A DNA stretch of 64,000 nucleotides, from NCBI GenBank assembly GCA_034926635.1, contig JAYFQX010000005.1, positions 62,001 to 126,000 of the forward strand. Reading direction: 5' to 3'. How positions within the stretch are numbered: position 1 is the first letter of the stretch; every line of letters starts with the position of its first letter. The notes below the pieces were generated by a model. It worked only from the letters and a program-made list of their open reading frames with translations, was not told where the DNA came from and did not search any database. The position numbers were made by a program, and so were the translations under genes. Positions 40,041 to 49,648 of the stretch are shown here, piece after piece. The DNA comes from Christensenella sp034926635 (GTDB lineage: Bacteria; Bacillota; Clostridia; Christensenellales; Christensenellaceae).

Positions 40041-41516
40041 TTATACCCGTTTTTTTAAAATGTCAATCATGGTTTTTAAGGTTTTCAGACGCGCAAATTT
40101 TTTATCGCCGGCTTCTACAACAATCCACGGCGCAAAATCAGTGTTGGTATAGCGGAACATGTCGTTGACCGCGGCAGTGTATTGATCCCATTTATCGCGG
40201 TTGCGCCAGTCTTCCTCCGTGATTTTCCATTGCTTTTCCGGCGTGCTTTCCCGTTGTTCAAAACGGCATAGCTGTTCGTCTTTATCAATGGCAAGCCAAA
40301 ATTTAAACAATACGGCACCCCAGCGGTGCAGCATATATTCAAATTCGTTGATTTCATGATAAGCCTGGTTAATGCGGGATATGGAGGTAAGGGCTTCTAC
40401 CCGCTCGACTAATACCCGCCCATACCAGGTGCGATCAAAAATAGCAAAATGCCCGGTGCGCGGCAAAGATTTCCAGAAACGCCATAAGTATTGATGGTTC
40501 AGCTCGTCCGGGGATGGCGCAGCGACCGGTGTTACCGCATAACTGCGTGCGTCGAGCGCCGCAGCGACGCGTTTGATATTGCCTCCTTTGCCGGCGGCGT
40601 CATTGCCTTCGTAGGCAATGATGACCGGGATTTTTTTCAGATATAGTGCGTTTTGCAACTCAAACAGTTTCTTTTGGTATTGTTTTAGCAGCCTGCGGTA
40701 TTCTTCTTCGTTAACCGAAGGCATTAAATCCATTTCTTCAATTTTTTTGTGGGGCAACAGTGTGAATCGCGTTTCGGGAACCGGAGAGAACTCAGCTTGA
40801 GGGATGCTTTCGCGTTTGCGTGCAAGGGCATGTTCCATGGCATCGGCAATCGCCGAAAAAATTCGTACACGCGCATATCGCCTGTCTGTTGCAGCGACAG
40901 CCTGCCACTTTGCGTAAGGCGCATCCGTCTGTAAGATCAGTTTTTCAGAGCGGGATGTGATGGCATCGTATTGCTTTACGTTTTCCCAGTCTGTTTCGGT
41001 GACGCGCCAAGCGGTATGAGGATCATCTCGAAGCGCTTCCAAACGCTTTTTCTGTTCTTTTTTGCTGATATATAAATAGAATTTTAGAATCAGATAACCG
41101 TCGTCGGCAAGCTGGCGTTCAAAAATTTTAATGGATTCGATTCGGGCAGACGCACTTTTTTCCGACTTGACACCCGGCATCAATACACCGCTGTACCAGG
41201 AACGGTCAAAGATGGAAATACGACCATAGGACGGGATTTGATCCATGAAACGCGCAAGCCACGGCAGGCGCAGTTCATCCGGCTGGGGCGGGCGCGTATT
41301 ATAAACCGTATAACCGCGCGCATCAAAATTGAGGATCAGCGAATTGACCGCCGCACCCTTCCCGGCGGCAGAAAGGCCCTCAAAAATAATGATGACGGGT
41401 ATTTTTTTCTTGATAATTTCCTGCTGCAGCATGGTGAGCCGCGGTTTTAGCTGCTTGATGAGAGGCGTATATTCTTCTTCCGGTATTTTTGTTTTCAGAT
41501 CAAGTTCTTTCAGCAT
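40041..41516 (-). CDS. Polyphosphate:AMP phosphotransferase, two PPK2 domains
   Basis: Two PPK2 domains are fused in 491 residues. Each has a Walker A loop (FEGLSAAGKG near 46-55; YEGNDAAGKG near 300) and a Walker B/lid region (FDRSWYSGVL; FDRTWYGRVL). Such tandem proteins transfer phosphate from polyphosphate to AMP, making ADP. The first domain diverges from the second and may be structural only. It is single, with AGGAAAAGAGG before the ATG, and may share RNA with the APC gene downstream. Confidence 0.9.
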   Translation of the reverse strand: MLKELDLKTKIPEEEYTPLIKQLKPRLTMLQQEIIKKKIPVIIIFEGLSAAGKGAAVNSLILNFDARGYTVYNTRPPQPDELRLPWLARFMDQIPSYGRISIFDRSWYSGVLMPGVKSEKSASARIESIKIFERQLADDGYLILKFYLYISKKEQKKRLEALRDDPHTAWRVTETDWENVKQYDAITSRSEKLILQTDAPYAKWQAVAATDRRYARVRIFSAIADAMEHALARKRESIPQAEFSPVPETRFTLLPHKKIEEMDLMPSVNEEEYRRLLKQYQKKLFELQNALYLKKIPVIIAYEGNDAAGKGGNIKRVAAALDARSYAVTPVAAPSPDELNHQYLWRFWKSLPRTGHFAIFDRTWYGRVLVERVEALTSISRINQAYHEINEFEYMLHRWGAVLFKFWLAIDKDEQLCRFEQRESTPEKQWKITEEDWRNRDKWDQYTAAVNDMFRYTNTDFAPWIVVEAGDKKFARLKTLKTMIDILKKRV

Positions 41517-41687
41517 TTCGCGAGACCTCTTTTCCTGATAGGATATAAAAATAAAAAAATGTGGGATAGGAAACCGGCTTGAAAATAAATTTACGAAAAA
41601 AATCTTTTTTTACAGTTTAACTTTTTTTGCAGCAAGAAACAAGAGGAAGCAATTTTTTAAACAGAAAGAATTTTTTAAAGGTACAGG

Positions 41688-41721
41688 AAAAAAAGAGGAG
41701 AATACAGAAGTATTCCCCTCC
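41688..41721 (-). terminator. Terminator of the ABC-2 exporter operon
   Basis: On the minus strand GGAGGGGAATAC, TTCT and GTATTCTCCTC form a stem with one mismatch, followed by a T7 run (41694-41688). It lies 15 bases after the permease stop. Confidence 0.8.
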
Positions 41722-41735
41722 TACAACAAAAGTTA

Positions 41736-43331
41736 TCAGAAGCTTTCAAACTGCGCAACGCCCTTTGTCATAAGGTTACGATATAATATAATATCTAAAA
41801 TTGCTACCAGCGCAAGCGCTCCGAGCAAGACCGTTACCCCCGCAATTAGGGAAAGAAGGGCGGGAATAATGGTAAGCGCCATTCCCACCAGCATGGTAAG
41901 AAGCGTCGGCTTACTCTGTTTGATGACCGTGACTTCATTTGTCCAGTCAAAGTTTGCATTGTTCAGGTTGCACTTTAGCCCGAAAAATGCAATGAAATAA
42001 GAATACGCAAGGGGAATCGCGTACATTAGGACAATATATAAGGGATCGGGCTTCAGAGCGATGTTAAACAGTGTCCCGCAGATGATCACCGTAGGATAAA
42101 ACAAGGTCATAGCGACATGAATTTTGGATTTTAGAATCAACCGCGTATCCACCGGCAGAGAACGGGCGATCCACAAAGCCTTCCCTTCCAGAGAAATGGA
42201 AGAGGATGTCGTGCAGGCCATGGCGATAAAAAAAGTAATTCCCATAGGCGCAGCGACTTTCAAAAGCGTCTCGAATTCAGGAATATCCGAATAAACGCCA
42301 AAGCCTTTGGAACCGGAAACAAGCAAGATGATAGAGACTACCACTAAAAGGAGTGGTCCGACCGCCGTATTCAAAACGTACTGGGAAGAAGAAAGGTAAC
42401 GCTTCATTTCACGGCGGTTCAGCGCTTTTTTTGGTGCGCTGGAACGCAACTCCGTCATTTTGTAGTTCGAGGCGGCGCGGTTTGTTGTCATGGCGGTGTT
42501 CAGCTTTCCAAAATGTTTGGAAATAATGACCACAAATACCGCAAATCCACCGATGGAAATAGCGAGGAACAGCAGAAATGCCTGGATGCTGATCGAAGCG
42601 ATTGCATCTGAGAACAGCGCTGTCATAGGATAAATCTTCACGAGGATATCGTTGAGACCTGTGCCAATAGCTGAGAAATCACTTATGACATCGCCAGAAT
42701 TTACCCAGAAGCCCATCCATACCACCATGAATACCATGAAAAATGCCACGGTAAAGATGACGTTTAAACCATTTTTGCGTTTGAATCGGGAGGCGGCCAT
42801 GGAAATCAACGTGCCGATCACCGTTGCAATAACAATGGGCAGCAGGGGCGTCGCCAACATTAGAATAATGTAGATAAGATAAAACGCAAAAGGTGGCTGG
42901 GCAAGAATCGCATAACCAATCATGGGAGGAATCATCACGATCAGCACAAACAGCGCGTTTAAACCATACAGGATCAGAATACGGCTGGTGATCAGCGTGC
43001 GGGTGTTGACGGGCAGCGACATTTGCAGGTCATAATCCTGAAAGCCGAACAGGGTTCCGTTTACCTTATAGATCGTGGTGAACAGCGTAGCCAGCGACGC
43101 GGCCATCATCATAATGTTGAGTACAATACTGGAAAGACCAAGAGGTTCCAAACTTGACATCATACCCATGCTCATCGCAAAAATAGCGATCGCCATCATA
43201 GCATAACAAAAGACCAGCAAAACCGTCATGCCAGAGGATTTTGCCTTTTTTTCATGCGTAAACTTCGCCTTGTTAAAGCCAAACGAAGTACGAAAATATA
43301 CTTTTAATAAAGAACCAAGCTTATTTTTCAT
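41736..43331 (-). CDS. ABC-2 type exporter permease
   Basis: The 531-residue membrane protein has a cytosolic N-terminus, about twelve hydrophobic segments and a central cytosolic stretch (ALNRREMKRYLSSSQYVLNTAVGPLL) typical of large ABC-2/ABC exporter permeases of Bacillota. Its start overlaps the ATPase stop by 11 bases. Substrate is unknown; such pairs often export peptides or antimicrobials. A terminator follows. Confidence 0.82.
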   Translation of the reverse strand: MKNKLGSLLKVYFRTSFGFNKAKFTHEKKAKSSGMTVLLVFCYAMMAIAIFAMSMGMMSSLEPLGLSSIVLNIMMMAASLATLFTTIYKVNGTLFGFQDYDLQMSLPVNTRTLITSRILILYGLNALFVLIVMIPPMIGYAILAQPPFAFYLIYIILMLATPLLPIVIATVIGTLISMAASRFKRKNGLNVIFTVAFFMVFMVVWMGFWVNSGDVISDFSAIGTGLNDILVKIYPMTALFSDAIASISIQAFLLFLAISIGGFAVFVVIISKHFGKLNTAMTTNRAASNYKMTELRSSAPKKALNRREMKRYLSSSQYVLNTAVGPLLLVVVSIILLVSGSKGFGVYSDIPEFETLLKVAAPMGITFFIAMACTTSSSISLEGKALWIARSLPVDTRLILKSKIHVAMTLFYPTVIICGTLFNIALKPDPLYIVLMYAIPLAYSYFIAFFGLKCNLNNANFDWTNEVTVIKQSKPTLLTMLVGMALTIIPALLSLIAGVTVLLGALALVAILDIILYRNLMTKGVAQFESF

Positions 43332-44034
43332 CGATTAACTCCAGGAATACGTCTTCCAGGCTTTCATCGCCCTTCACTTCTTCGATATTACCCGCGCGCA
43401 GCAGCTTGCCGTTTTTGATAATGGCAATTTTGTCGCACAGTTTTTCCGCTACTTCCAAAACATGGGTAGAAAAGAAAATCGCGCTGCCGTTATCACACAT
43501 CTCGCGCATCAGTTGTTTTACGGTATGTGCAGCTTTTGGGTCGAGCCCGACAAAGGGTTCGTCCAGCACCAAAAGCTTGGGTTTGTGGATCAACGCTGAA
43601 ATTAAAACCAATTTCTGCTTCATGCCGTGCGAATACGAGGAAATTAAATCGCCGAGGTTTGCAGTGATTTCAAACAATTCGGCATAATGCGCGATCATTT
43701 GCTCACGCTTTTGCGCGGGGATCTCAAAAATGTCGCCGATAAAGTTAAGGTATTGGATTCCTGTAAGGCTCTCGTAAATATCCGGATTATCTGGGATATA
43801 TGCTGTGATTTTTTTGCATTCCACAGGATGTTCTTTGATGGACATTCCGTCGATCTTGATTTCACCGCTGTCAAAATCGAGGATGCCTACTACAGCCTTG
43901 ATTGTAGTTGTCTTTCCGGCGCCGTTGTGACCGATAAATCCGTAAATATCACCGTCTTCGACAGTGATACTGAGATCGTCGACCGCCTTTTTGCCTCCCT
44001 TGTAACTTTTGGTAAGGTTTTTGATTTCTAACAC
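43321..44034 (-). CDS. ABC exporter ATP-binding protein
   Basis: The 237-residue ATPase has Walker A GHNGAGKTT, Q-loop YIPDNPDIYE, signature SYSHGMKQKL, Walker B LLVLDEPFVGLD and the H-loop FSTHVLE. GTG 44034 is chosen: AAGGAG at 44041-44046 lies 6 bases before it. It pairs with the overlapping permease. Its promoter is at 44139-44167. Confidence 0.92.
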   Translation of the reverse strand: MLEIKNLTKSYKGGKKAVDDLSITVEDGDIYGFIGHNGAGKTTTIKAVVGILDFDSGEIKIDGMSIKEHPVECKKITAYIPDNPDIYESLTGIQYLNFIGDIFEIPAQKREQMIAHYAELFEITANLGDLISSYSHGMKQKLVLISALIHKPKLLVLDEPFVGLDPKAAHTVKQLMREMCDNGSAIFFSTHVLEVAEKLCDKIAIIKNGKLLRAGNIEEVKGDESLEDVFLELIDEK

Positions 44035-44138
44035 ATTGCACTCCTTTTCTGCGGCATGACACACTGTACGCGCCATGCTTTGCGCAAAACAAATTGGTCA
44101 TTCCTGAAAATGCGTACCTGACCATCAAGAATACGTCT

Positions 44139-44167
44139 ATTATATTGCGTAGTCAAAGGACAGTCAA
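44139..44167 (-). promoter_or_regulatory. Promoter of the ABC-2 exporter operon
   Basis: On the minus strand TTGACT (44167-44162), a 17-base spacer and TATAAT (44144-44139) form a strong promoter about 105 bases before the ATPase start. Confidence 0.72.
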
Positions 44168-44569
44168 TTATTCCATTCGACTTAATTAAAAATGTAAGGC
44201 GTGTCATAAAAGCGTAAAAATTAGTTGTTTAGGGCGGCGCGGTTCCGTTTAATTTGTTTAGTAAGACTGTGAAATTTTTGCGCGGTTATAAAATTAAGTT
44301 AAGAAATCGGAAAAGACAGTTTTGTAGAAGGATAAGAAATATAGGAATAAACATAATATAAAGAAGAGAATTGAATTCTGGCTCAAAAAACTGTCATTCG
44401 TGCAATTGGCTGCATATGTGATAACAAAAGTGCACAAATGCCCAAGCTTTTTGCCTTGTTTTTTATCCTGTGTGAATTTAGAATGAACATTGTTGAAAGA
44501 TGTTTTCTGCAAGTAGGGTTTTTAACCATATTGCAGGAAGTAATGAAATGTTTGTTTTAAAAATATGAT
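44168..44569. other. Gene-free AT-rich spacer
   Basis: No credible gene was found in this 400-base stretch between the exporter promoter and the sugar-importer promoter. The only open frames are short, unsupported by a binding site and of odd composition. One GTTTAGTAA match (44256-44264) resembles the LacI sites further on. The spacer probably separates two divergent units. Confidence 0.5.
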
Positions 44570-44687
44570 GTTGAGTAAACGATTGATTAAATGTATGTAC
44601 GTTTAGTAGTTTATAAACGCAAATCACTTGACAATGCTAAACATACGTGGTATTTTTTATTAAAAACAACAGAACGTTTACTAAACG
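44570..44687 (+). promoter_or_regulatory. Importer promoter with LacI-type operators
   Basis: TTGACA (44628-44633), 17 bases and TATTTT (44651-44656) form the promoter. Around it are sites with a common core: GTTGAGTAAAC (44570-44580), CGTTTA...TAAACG (44600-44619) and the perfect 13-bp palindrome CGTTTACTAAACG (44675-44687) just past the start point. Related sites stand at the lacI promoter (52622-52677). Looping between operators, and repression relieved by the sugar, is inferred. Confidence 0.7.
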
Positions 44688-44864
44688 AATTTCGCATGAA
44701 TTATCGAATAAGACAGAAAAAATGCTTGGGACAGGCTTCCCGGGCAAAAGAGACGGGATTTTATAAGGCAATATGGCGGTTTTGCCGCGTTACGCCATCA
44801 TTATATTGAATTTATTGGTTTTTCGCGTAAGCGAGAATGTATAAAATACTAGGAGGAAACAAAA

Positions 44865-46010
44865 ATGAAAAAAATTCTGGTTACAGTATTAGCTGTAGTG
44901 CTGGCATTTGCACTGGTTGCGTGCTCCACGGCACCCGCTGCAAGTGAGAGCCCGGCTGAATCTTCTGCGGCTGCTTCCGAATCGGCTGCTGTTGAATCTG
45001 CAGATGCAACGGAATCGGCTTCTGAATCCGCTGCGACAGGAACACAGATCGTTGGTGGGGATCACGCATCCCTGAAAGATCTGAACACAGACTTCACGAT
45101 TATCACAATCCCGAAGACGACAGGTCTTGCTTGGTTCCAGAGAATGGACGAAGGCGTAAAACAGTTTGCTGCTGATACAGGCGTAGATGCTTACCAGGAC
45201 GGCCCGGCTGAAGCAGATGCAGCACAGCAGGCGCAGTATGTAGAAGAAGCAATCGCTGCTGGCGTAAACGCAATCTGCGTAGTGCCGAACGATCCTTCTG
45301 CTCTTGAACCCGTTCTGCAAAGAGCCCGCGAAGCCGGCATCGTAGTTATTTCCCACGAAGCTGACGGTATGGCAAATGTAGACTATGACCTCGAAGCGTT
45401 TGACAATGTAAAATATGGCGAACACTTTATGCAGAAACTTGCTGAACTCATGGGCGACAAAGGACAGTATGCGATGATGGTTGGTTATCTGACCTCCGCT
45501 TCCCACAACACATGGGTTGACGCTTCCATCGCTTATCAGGAAGCAAACTATCCGGATATGAAGCTGGCTCTTGACAAAATCGAGTCTGCTGAAGATCAGG
45601 AACAGGCTTACAACAAAACAAAAGAAGCTTTGACAGCTGATCCGACCATCACCGGTATGCAGGGTTCTTCCATGTCTGACCCGGCTGGTATGGCGAAAGC
45701 GGTTGACGAAATGGGTCTCGCAGGCAAAGTACACATCGTTGGTACTTCCCTCGTATCTGTTTCCGGTAAATATGTACGCGACGGCGTTATCGACATGATT
45801 TCCTTCTGGGATCCGGCTGCTGCTGGTTATGCGATGAACGAGCTCGCTCTTAAGATCCTGAACGGCCAGACTGTAGAAGCAGGCATGGCTCTCACGGTTC
45901 CTGGTTATGAAAGCCTGACAATGGGCGGCAAAAACAACAACACACTGTATGGACAGGCTTGGATCGATGTTGACAAGAGCAACGTGGACGATCCGCAGTA
46001 CAACTTCTAA
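44865..46010 (+). CDS. Sugar-binding lipoprotein (AI-2/rhamnose-type)
   Basis: The 381-residue lipoprotein has a signal ending LVAC (Cys20), a Ser/Ala/Glu linker to about 60, and a type 1 binding fold: FTIITIPKTTGLAWFQRMDEGVKQFA, then NAICVVPNDPSALEPVLQRA and SHEADG. It resembles LsrB/RhaS-type proteins. TAGGAGGAAAC gives a strong binding site. It is the first gene of the second importer operon and is followed by a stable hairpin, so it should be made in excess over the membrane parts. Confidence 0.9.
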   Translation: MKKILVTVLAVVLAFALVACSTAPAASESPAESSAAASESAAVESADATESASESAATGTQIVGGDHASLKDLNTDFTIITIPKTTGLAWFQRMDEGVKQFAADTGVDAYQDGPAEADAAQQAQYVEEAIAAGVNAICVVPNDPSALEPVLQRAREAGIVVISHEADGMANVDYDLEAFDNVKYGEHFMQKLAELMGDKGQYAMMVGYLTSASHNTWVDASIAYQEANYPDMKLALDKIESAEDQEQAYNKTKEALTADPTITGMQGSSMSDPAGMAKAVDEMGLAGKVHIVGTSLVSVSGKYVRDGVIDMISFWDPAAAGYAMNELALKILNGQTVEAGMALTVPGYESLTMGGKNNNTLYGQAWIDVDKSNVDDPQYNF

Positions 46011-46041
46011 GACACTACTAATCTTTAATACATAATGTGCG

Positions 46042-46064
46042 GGCTCCCCGTAAAACGGGGAGCC
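46042..46064 (+). terminator. Hairpin after the binding-protein gene
   Basis: GGCTCCCCGT and ACGGGGAGCC form a perfect 10-bp stem with an AAA loop. No T run follows. Such hairpins protect the upstream mRNA and limit downstream genes, raising binding-protein dosage. Confidence 0.65.
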
Positions 46065-46100
46065 TTGCATATCATAAACAGGGGAAAGGTGGAAATAATC

Positions 46101-47588
46101 ATGTCAGAGGTATTCTTGAAAGTAACAGGAATTAAAAAATCCTTTGGCGGTGTAAAAGCTTTAAAAGGCGTTGATCTCACGATCAACAAAGGCGAAGTCC
46201 GGTGTCTTGCAGGGGAAAACGGATGCGGAAAATCGACGCTGATTAAAGTAATATCAGGCGCCCACGATGCCGACGAAGGTGAAATCTATATCGACGGGAA
46301 AACAATGCGCTCTCTGACGCCTATGGAGGCGATCAGGATGGGGATCCAGGTGATTTACCAGGATTTTTCGGTTTTTCCGAATATGACTGTTGCAGAAAAT
46401 ATTGCTCTTAACAACGAACTCAACGCAGGAAAAAAGACAGTTAACTGGAAAGAAGTGCGCAAAATCGCGCAGCAGGCTATGGATAAGATCGGCGCAAAGA
46501 TCCCGCTCGACGTTTTGGTAGAACGGTTGTCCGTAGCAAACAAGCAGATGGTTGCCATTTGCCGTGCGCTTTTAAACGACGCAAAACTCGTCATCATGGA
46601 CGAGCCGACTACCGCGCTTACAGCAAAAGAAGTTGCAAAATTATTTGAAATCATCAGAATGCTGCAATCGCAGGGGATTGCGGTGCTCATTGTTAACCAT
46701 AAATTAGATGAAGTATATGATATCGCGCAAACGCTTACTATTTTGCGGAATGGTGAAAATGTGGCGGATGGTCCGATCAATGAATTCGACCGCGCACGTT
46801 TTGTAAAAGACATGACAGGCCGTGAGATTGAAGACGTTTATTATCGTCCGGAAAAAACAGGAAAGACGATCCTTGAAGTGAAGGATCTCGAACGCAGAGG
46901 CGAATTCTCCGATGTTAGCTTTACGCTGAACGAAGGCGACGTGCTGGGCATCACAGGCTTGCTTGGGTCGGGCCGTGGAGAAATCGGCGAGGCGCTTTTT
47001 GGCATTACGCCTCCGACGGGCGGTCAGATTATTCTGGACGGAAAAGAAATTAAAATTAAAGGCGTTGCCGACGCTATGAAAAATAACATCGGTTATGTTC
47101 CGGAAGACCGTTTGACGGAAGGCTTGTTTTTGGAGATCCCGATCGGCACCAATACGGTTGCGGCTTCCATTAAATCTTACCTGAAAAATGGGAAAATTGA
47201 TTATAAGGGAATGAAGGAAGCCATGTGGGAGTGGATCAAAAAGCTTTCCATTGCCGCGCCTTCCCCTGAACCCCCCATTAAGACGCTCTCCGGCGGGAAC
47301 CAACAAAAGGTTGTTCTTGCAAAATGGTTGAATACCAACCCGAAGCTGCTGATCTTGAATGGACCGACGGTTGGCGTGGATATCGGTTCCAAAGCGGATA
47401 TTCATGCGATCCTGCACCAATTGGCAAAAGACGGCGTAGGGGTCATCGTGATTTCGGACGACCTGCCTGAGCTTATCCAGAACTGCAACAAGATCGTCAT
47501 CATGCGCGGCGGGAAACTGACTGCAAGCATGGGGACAGAAGATCTGGATGAAACCAAGCTGGCGTCTTTGCTGAGCGAACAGGCGTAA
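46101..47588 (+). CDS. Sugar ABC transporter ATP-binding protein (two NBDs, second Walker B degenerate)
   Basis: This 495-residue double ATPase has Walker A GENGCGKST, LSVANKQMVAICRAL and Walker B LVIMDEPTT in the first half. In the second half the signature LSGGNQQKVVLAKW is intact, but the Walker B reads LLILNGPTVGVDIGSK: Asp-Glu is replaced by Asn-Gly, so the second site is probably inactive in hydrolysis. ATG 46101 follows AAAGGTGG. Two permeases follow, matching an asymmetric transporter. Confidence 0.92.
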   Translation: MSEVFLKVTGIKKSFGGVKALKGVDLTINKGEVRCLAGENGCGKSTLIKVISGAHDADEGEIYIDGKTMRSLTPMEAIRMGIQVIYQDFSVFPNMTVAENIALNNELNAGKKTVNWKEVRKIAQQAMDKIGAKIPLDVLVERLSVANKQMVAICRALLNDAKLVIMDEPTTALTAKEVAKLFEIIRMLQSQGIAVLIVNHKLDEVYDIAQTLTILRNGENVADGPINEFDRARFVKDMTGREIEDVYYRPEKTGKTILEVKDLERRGEFSDVSFTLNEGDVLGITGLLGSGRGEIGEALFGITPPTGGQIILDGKEIKIKGVADAMKNNIGYVPEDRLTEGLFLEIPIGTNTVAASIKSYLKNGKIDYKGMKEAMWEWIKKLSIAAPSPEPPIKTLSGGNQQKVVLAKWLNTNPKLLILNGPTVGVDIGSKADIHAILHQLAKDGVGVIVISDDLPELIQNCNKIVIMRGGKLTASMGTEDLDETKLASLLSEQA

Positions 47589-47603
47589 AGGGGGAGCATA
47601 ATT

Positions 47604-48608
47604 ATGAATAAAGCAAAATTTGGTAAAAGTAATGTGTTCACCAGCAACGAAATGATCGTTGTCTATATCCTTGTAGGTTTATGCCTTTTGATTGGCTGTG
47701 TGAACAACGCGTTTTTCAGCGCGAATACCATTGTCGATACGGCGCGCGCCATGCTGACAATGCTGATGTTTGCCTTGTGTGAAATGATCGTCATCATTTC
47801 CGGCGGCATTGATGTATCATTTCCGGCGTTTGCATCCTTTGCGATGTATGTAACGACAAAACTAATGCTTGACACCGGTCTTGATAATATTTTTCTCGCG
47901 TTTGTTATCGCGGGCGGTATCGGCGCGGGGCTTGGTCTCATCAACGCGTTTTTGGTGGGGACCTTCAAGATCCCAACCCTGATCGCAACCCTTGGAACCA
48001 GCAGCCTGATCAACGGTGCGCTGCTTTCGTTTGTGGGTACTAACGAGATCTCGAATCTTCCAACCACCTTGGAAGCGGCATCAAAAACATTTTTGTTCCA
48101 GGTGGGATCGGGAGATAAAGTTTCGTCCATGTCGGTCTTTGTGATCGTGCCGATCGTACTATGTGTTCTGGTATGGTTTTTGCTTCGGTATACCATGCTT
48201 GGACGTGCGATCTACGCCATTGGCGGCGACCAGAACTCTGCGCGCCGCGCTGGTTTCAGCGTCATTAAAACACAGTATTTTATCTATATTTTTGTCGGCC
48301 TGATCGTTGGTATTACGGGTATGACCTACACGATCCTTTCGCGTAACTCCAACCCGATCAACCTGATGGGCAGCGAGATGATGGTCATCGCGGCTGTCGT
48401 ATTGGGCGGCGCACGGATTACAGGCGGTCACGGAAATGTGATCGGCACTGTGCTTGGTGTCGCGCTGATCAGTATCGTCCAGAATAACCTGATTATGCTG
48501 GGCGTACCAACCTATTGGCAGACATTCGTGATTGGCGTCCTGATTATCGTGGGCTGTTCGATTACATCCATTAAGGCGAAGCGCATCGCGCTCAGCCCGA
48601 AGATTTGA
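47604..48608 (+). CDS. Sugar ABC transporter permease 1
   Basis: The 334-residue protein is a RbsC/LsrC-like permease: about nine hydrophobic segments, SGGIDVSFPAFASFAMYV in the middle and AIYAIGGDQNSARRAGFSVIKTQYFIYIF as coupling loop. GGGGGAG precedes the ATG. It pairs with the next gene to form a heterodimeric channel. The stop is 15 bases before the next start. Confidence 0.92.
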   Translation: MNKAKFGKSNVFTSNEMIVVYILVGLCLLIGCVNNAFFSANTIVDTARAMLTMLMFALCEMIVIISGGIDVSFPAFASFAMYVTTKLMLDTGLDNIFLAFVIAGGIGAGLGLINAFLVGTFKIPTLIATLGTSSLINGALLSFVGTNEISNLPTTLEAASKTFLFQVGSGDKVSSMSVFVIVPIVLCVLVWFLLRYTMLGRAIYAIGGDQNSARRAGFSVIKTQYFIYIFVGLIVGITGMTYTILSRNSNPINLMGSEMMVIAAVVLGGARITGGHGNVIGTVLGVALISIVQNNLIMLGVPTYWQTFVIGVLIIVGCSITSIKAKRIALSPKI

Positions 48609-48622
48609 GGGAGGTGTCATTT

Positions 48623-49648
48623 ATGGATAAAAGTATGAAATCTCAGAAAATCAATGTTTTTAAATCCATTGATAAAAATATTTTATGGCTGGCGCTGATT
48701 ATTATCGGTTTGGTGGTCTGGATGACGATCGCGGCGCCCGGACGTTTCTGGAAGGGCGCAACGTTCCAGGCGATGGCTTACCAGTTCCCGGAATTCGGCA
48801 TTATGTCGCTTGGTATGATGCTGTGCATGATCGCCGGCGGGATCGACCTTTCCGTTGTCGGGGTCTCTAACCTTGCCGGTATTGTAGCTGCGTTCATCAT
48901 TAAATCCGCGGGTGCGGATCCCAGCATGGGCGTGATCATTGGCGCAATTGTGGCGGCCATCGCGGTCGGCGCTGGCGCTGGCGCATTTAACGGCTTTATG
49001 ATCGGAAACCTGCGTATCCCGGCGATGCTGGTTACGCTGTGTGGGCAGCAGATATTCACCGGGCTTGGGATTGCCATTACGCAGGGACCTGCCATCAGCG
49101 GGATGCCGGATGCGTTTAAAGCAATTGCGAACGACCTTGTGTTTGGCGCGGTTCCGGTGCCGTTGTTTATCTTTATTGCAGTTGTTGTGGTGCTGTTTCT
49201 TGTATTGCGGTTCACCGTGTTTGGGCAGCAGCTTTACCTGATGGGCGCAAACCCCACCGCGTCGCAGTATTCAGGTATTAACAACTTTGGCGTTACCATG
49301 AAGACGTACATGGCTTCCGGCATTCTTGCTGCGGTTGCGGGCATTATCGTTTGTTCGCATTACGGTTCAGCAAAGGCAGACTATGGTACATCTTATACGC
49401 TGCTTACCCTTTTGATCGTTATTCTTGGCGGGATTTCGCCGGCAGGCGGCAAAGGGAAATTGGCAGGTGTTGTGCTTTCCATCCTGGTTTTGCAGATTAT
49501 TTCCAGCGCGTTTAACATCCTGCGTTTTGACTCCTACCTGAAGACCTTTGTATGGGGGCTTGTCATGATCGGCGTTATGATGATCCAATACGGCTCTGAA
49601 GTGAGAGGCGGGCATCCAAAGAAACTGAAAGTGAGAAAAACGTCATGA
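48623..49648 (+). CDS. Sugar ABC transporter permease 2
   Basis: The 341-residue permease has AGGIDLSVVGVSNLAGIV and a coupling loop QLYLMGANPTASQYSGINNFG. ATG 48623 follows GGGAGG (48609-48614). Its end overlaps the dhaK start by four bases, tying transport to the first metabolic step. Confidence 0.92.
   Translation: MDKSMKSQKINVFKSIDKNILWLALIIIGLVVWMTIAAPGRFWKGATFQAMAYQFPEFGIMSLGMMLCMIAGGIDLSVVGVSNLAGIVAAFIIKSAGADPSMGVIIGAIVAAIAVGAGAGAFNGFMIGNLRIPAMLVTLCGQQIFTGLGIAITQGPAISGMPDAFKAIANDLVFGAVPVPLFIFIAVVVVLFLVLRFTVFGQQLYLMGANPTASQYSGINNFGVTMKTYMASGILAAVAGIIVCSHYGSAKADYGTSYTLLTLLIVILGGISPAGGKGKLAGVVLSILVLQIISSAFNILRFDSYLKTFVWGLVMIGVMMIQYGSEVRGGHPKKLKVRKTS

Noticed and set aside
44591..44809. 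72-codon frame in the importer leader
   Set aside because: It runs through the operators and promoter, has no binding site and an unnatural composition; regulatory DNA explains the region better.
46035..46100. Upstream extension of the second importer ATPase
   Set aside because: It would run through the strong hairpin at 46042-46064; ATG 46101 has a suitable binding site and aligns with the family start.
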